Source of the DNA: Ruminococcus sp.
GTDB taxonomy: Bacteria > Bacillota > Clostridia > Oscillospirales > Ruminococcaceae
Direction: 5' to 3'
Length of the DNA stretch: 64,000 bases
NCBI GenBank assembly: GCA_015066745.1
Contig: SVNW01000005.1
Location: forward strand, 20,594-84,593
Every line of letters begins with the position of its first letter. Within the stretch, counting starts at the first letter, position 1. Both the position numbers and the translations under genes were made by a program. Under the pieces are notes generated by a model. The model made no database searches. It was not told the origin of the DNA and was given only the letters and a program-made list of their open reading frames with translations. Below are positions 62,654 to 64,000 of the stretch, piece after piece.

Positions 62654-62731
62654 TAGTGAAGAAAAAATATAATACTGTAAATCCATGACGTTTATATGCG
62701 TTTACAGAAAACAATCAGGAGGAATAAAAAA

Positions 62732-63724
62732 ATGGGCAGGCATGGTGGCGGTTCAAGAGGTGGCGGACGTTCGGGAGGAGGACGTTCAAGAGGTGGCTCA
62801 AGAGGCAGTGGCACAAGAACGTCAAGCAGACCTTTTCGTGGCTCGGTAGATCGTTCGTACTATGACAGACGAGGAAGATATCACGTATGTCACACAAATG
62901 ACAGGAGCTTTGGCAAGAAAAGGGGTGGAGGAACCATAGCACCGTTGATTTTTATAACATTTCATATGATTTTTATGTTGTGGGGATTTTGTGCGGAGTC
63001 AGGTGGTCTTATTGTCGGAACTAAAGTGAACGGAAACCGTCAGCGTATATTTATAGAAGACCGACAAGAACTTCTTAATAATCAGGAAGAAGCAGAAATA
63101 ATAGAACTTTTTGAAGACGTATACGAAAAAACAGGAATGCCTGTTACTCTGTATACAGACGATCTGTTATGGAGACAGAGATATGACAGTCTGGAAGTAT
63201 ATTCTGAAGAATTGTACTATAGTATAGGTATTGAAGAAGATGCGATGATTATACTGTTTACACAGGATAATGTTAACGGTTTTGATGACTGGTACTATGA
63301 TATGTATTGCGGAGATGATACTTTAAAGTGTTTCCCTGACAGAGAATTTGATAAGCTTCTTGATAATTTCCATAATAGTATGGCAGGGCAGGACCTTACT
63401 CAGGCTTTAAAATACGCCTGGGGTTCGATAATGGATGACCTCGGAAAGAAGAGACTTAATCTTCCGCTCGGTGAGATCTTACCCATACTTGCGTTTTATT
63501 CTATTTTTTACATAGTTCTTATCGCAGACCTTAAAAAGCGAAATGACGCTTACAGATACTTTAAAGAAAATCCGCAGGAACTCGAAAGAGGCACATATCC
63601 GCCGGTAAGCAACGTCATAAATACAGGAGTCTCCTATCTTACAGACTGTCCGTGTTGTGGCGCGCCAAACGACAAACAACTCAGAAACTGCGAATATTGC
63701 GGAAGATTGATGGTAAAAGAGTGA
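62732..63724 (+). CDS. Membrane protein with Gly/Arg-rich head, TPM-like domain and zinc ribbon
   Basis: A 330-residue protein. The N-terminal 35 residues are Gly/Arg/Ser repeats (GGGRSGGGRSRGGSRG). A first membrane helix lies at about 70-92. The outer domain (DRQELLNNQEEAEIIELFEDVYEKTGMPVTLYTDD) resembles the TPM/YgcG-type fold. A second helix is at about 250-270. The cytoplasmic end is a zinc ribbon, CPCCGAPNDKQLRNCEYCGR. ATG 62732 has AGGAGG eight bases upstream. The Gly/Arg head may bind RNA or acidic polymers. The function is unknown. A terminator follows. Confidence 0.72.
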   Translation: MGRHGGGSRGGGRSGGGRSRGGSRGSGTRTSSRPFRGSVDRSYYDRRGRYHVCHTNDRSFGKKRGGGTIAPLIFITFHMIFMLWGFCAESGGLIVGTKVNGNRQRIFIEDRQELLNNQEEAEIIELFEDVYEKTGMPVTLYTDDLLWRQRYDSLEVYSEELYYSIGIEEDAMIILFTQDNVNGFDDWYYDMYCGDDTLKCFPDREFDKLLDNFHNSMAGQDLTQALKYAWGSIMDDLGKKRLNLPLGEILPILAFYSIFYIVLIADLKKRNDAYRYFKENPQELERGTYPPVSNVINTGVSYLTDCPCCGAPNDKQLRNCEYCGRLMVKE

Positions 63725-63733
63725 TGATACATA

Positions 63734-63777
63734 ATAAAGCTGTGTGGTATATTCTGCACAGCTTTATTTGTCTTTTT
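63734..63777 (+). terminator. Terminator after the TPM-like gene
   Basis: ATAAAGCTGTG (63734-63744) pairs with CACAGCTTTAT (63757-63767), followed by TTGTCTTTTT. Confidence 0.85.
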
Positions 63778-63808
63778 GAACAAAAATAAATTTTTTTTGG
63801 AAAATATA

Positions 63809-63837
63809 TTGAAATAAATAATGATACATAGTATAAT
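63809..63837 (+). promoter_or_regulatory. Promoter of the partial gene at the window end
   Basis: TTGAAA (63809-63814), 17-bp spacer, TATAAT (63832-63837). Confidence 0.85.
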
Positions 63838-63897
63838 TAATTCATATACAATTATGGCATAGGTGGATTTTTTTATTTATTAACAGGGGGTTTTTTT

Positions 63898-64000
63898 ATG
63901 GAGATAGACGAAAAGAGACTTGCGTTTGGCCTTGCAGGAATGCTGGACAATATGTGGCTCATAGACCTTGATGGTGACAGGATAGACATAATTCTGGACA
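63898..64000 (+). CDS. N-terminus of an unidentified protein, cut by the window end
   Basis: About 34 residues are visible, beginning MEIDEKRLAFGLAGMLDNMW and continuing with LIDLDGDRIDIILD. There is no signal peptide or membrane helix in this part. ACAGGGGG lies seven bases upstream of ATG 63898, and a good promoter precedes it. Too little is present to assign a family. Confidence 0.7.
   Translation, partial: MEIDEKRLAFGLAGMLDNMWLIDLDGDRIDIILD

Overview
The window looks like the chromosome of a gut or rumen Ruminococcus-type member of the Oscillospiraceae. It is low in GC, with AT-rich spacers, strong AGGAGG ribosome sites and TTGACA/TATAAT promoters. It carries pyruvate:ferredoxin oxidoreductase, a Cys T-box leader, cellobiose phosphorylase, a dockerin-bearing secreted peptidase, a cohesin-bearing anti-sigma protein and the 3' end of a probable CE15-type esterase. 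Together these point to a fibre-degrading, cellulosome-making anaerobe. No rRNA, tRNA, CRISPR array or insertion sequence was seen.

Layout. 1-4.4 kb: esterase end, then nifJ on the minus strand. 4.2-6.5 kb: an ATPase plus a PD-(D/E)XK-like protein, a possible two-gene defence module. 6.6-9.9 kb: ABC-2 exporter, a putative free-standing small RNA, a lipoprotein. 10-15 kb: rsmE, an Asp-Cys repeat membrane protein, recA-recX-rimO-pgsA. 15.1-17.2 kb (minus): an ECF sigma factor, an anti-sigma protein with an extracellular cohesin domain, and two near-identical ECF-type promoters, one of which appears to drive a small RNA. 17.4-20.7 kb: DUF1538 membrane protein with a double PII-like partner, then an Rpn-type nuclease. 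20.8-25 kb: Cys T-box, cysE, cysS and two cyclophilin-like proteins. 25-27.8 kb: murA, a metallo-hydrolase, rlmH. 27.8-35.8 kb: dockerin peptidase and two giant lipoproteins with C-terminal solute-binding-like domains.

36.0-41.9 kb is the highlight: an AT-rich RiPP cluster. It has two tandem 52-53-residue precursors with a C-x3-C-x3-C core like the thuricin CD sactibiotics, two radical-SAM/SPASM-type proteins (the second lacks one AdoMet-cluster cysteine), an ABC ATPase and permease, and two small candidate immunity proteins. A promoter with 21-bp-phased direct repeats sits at the front and a 17-bp stem terminator closes it.

42-48.5 kb (minus): cellobiose phosphorylase, aldose epimerase, small membrane proteins, and a zeta-like kinase / TIM-barrel / nrdR operon. 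48.6-54.6 kb: a two-component system, ABC transporter and membrane-anchored S41 protease, resembling peptide-antibiotic resistance modules. 54.6-59.7 kb (minus): secF, secD, purB, birA. 59.8-64 kb: a large dynamin-like P-loop protein, kptA, a TPM-like membrane protein and the start of one more gene.

All functional names come from reading motifs by eye and from family knowledge. No database search was run.
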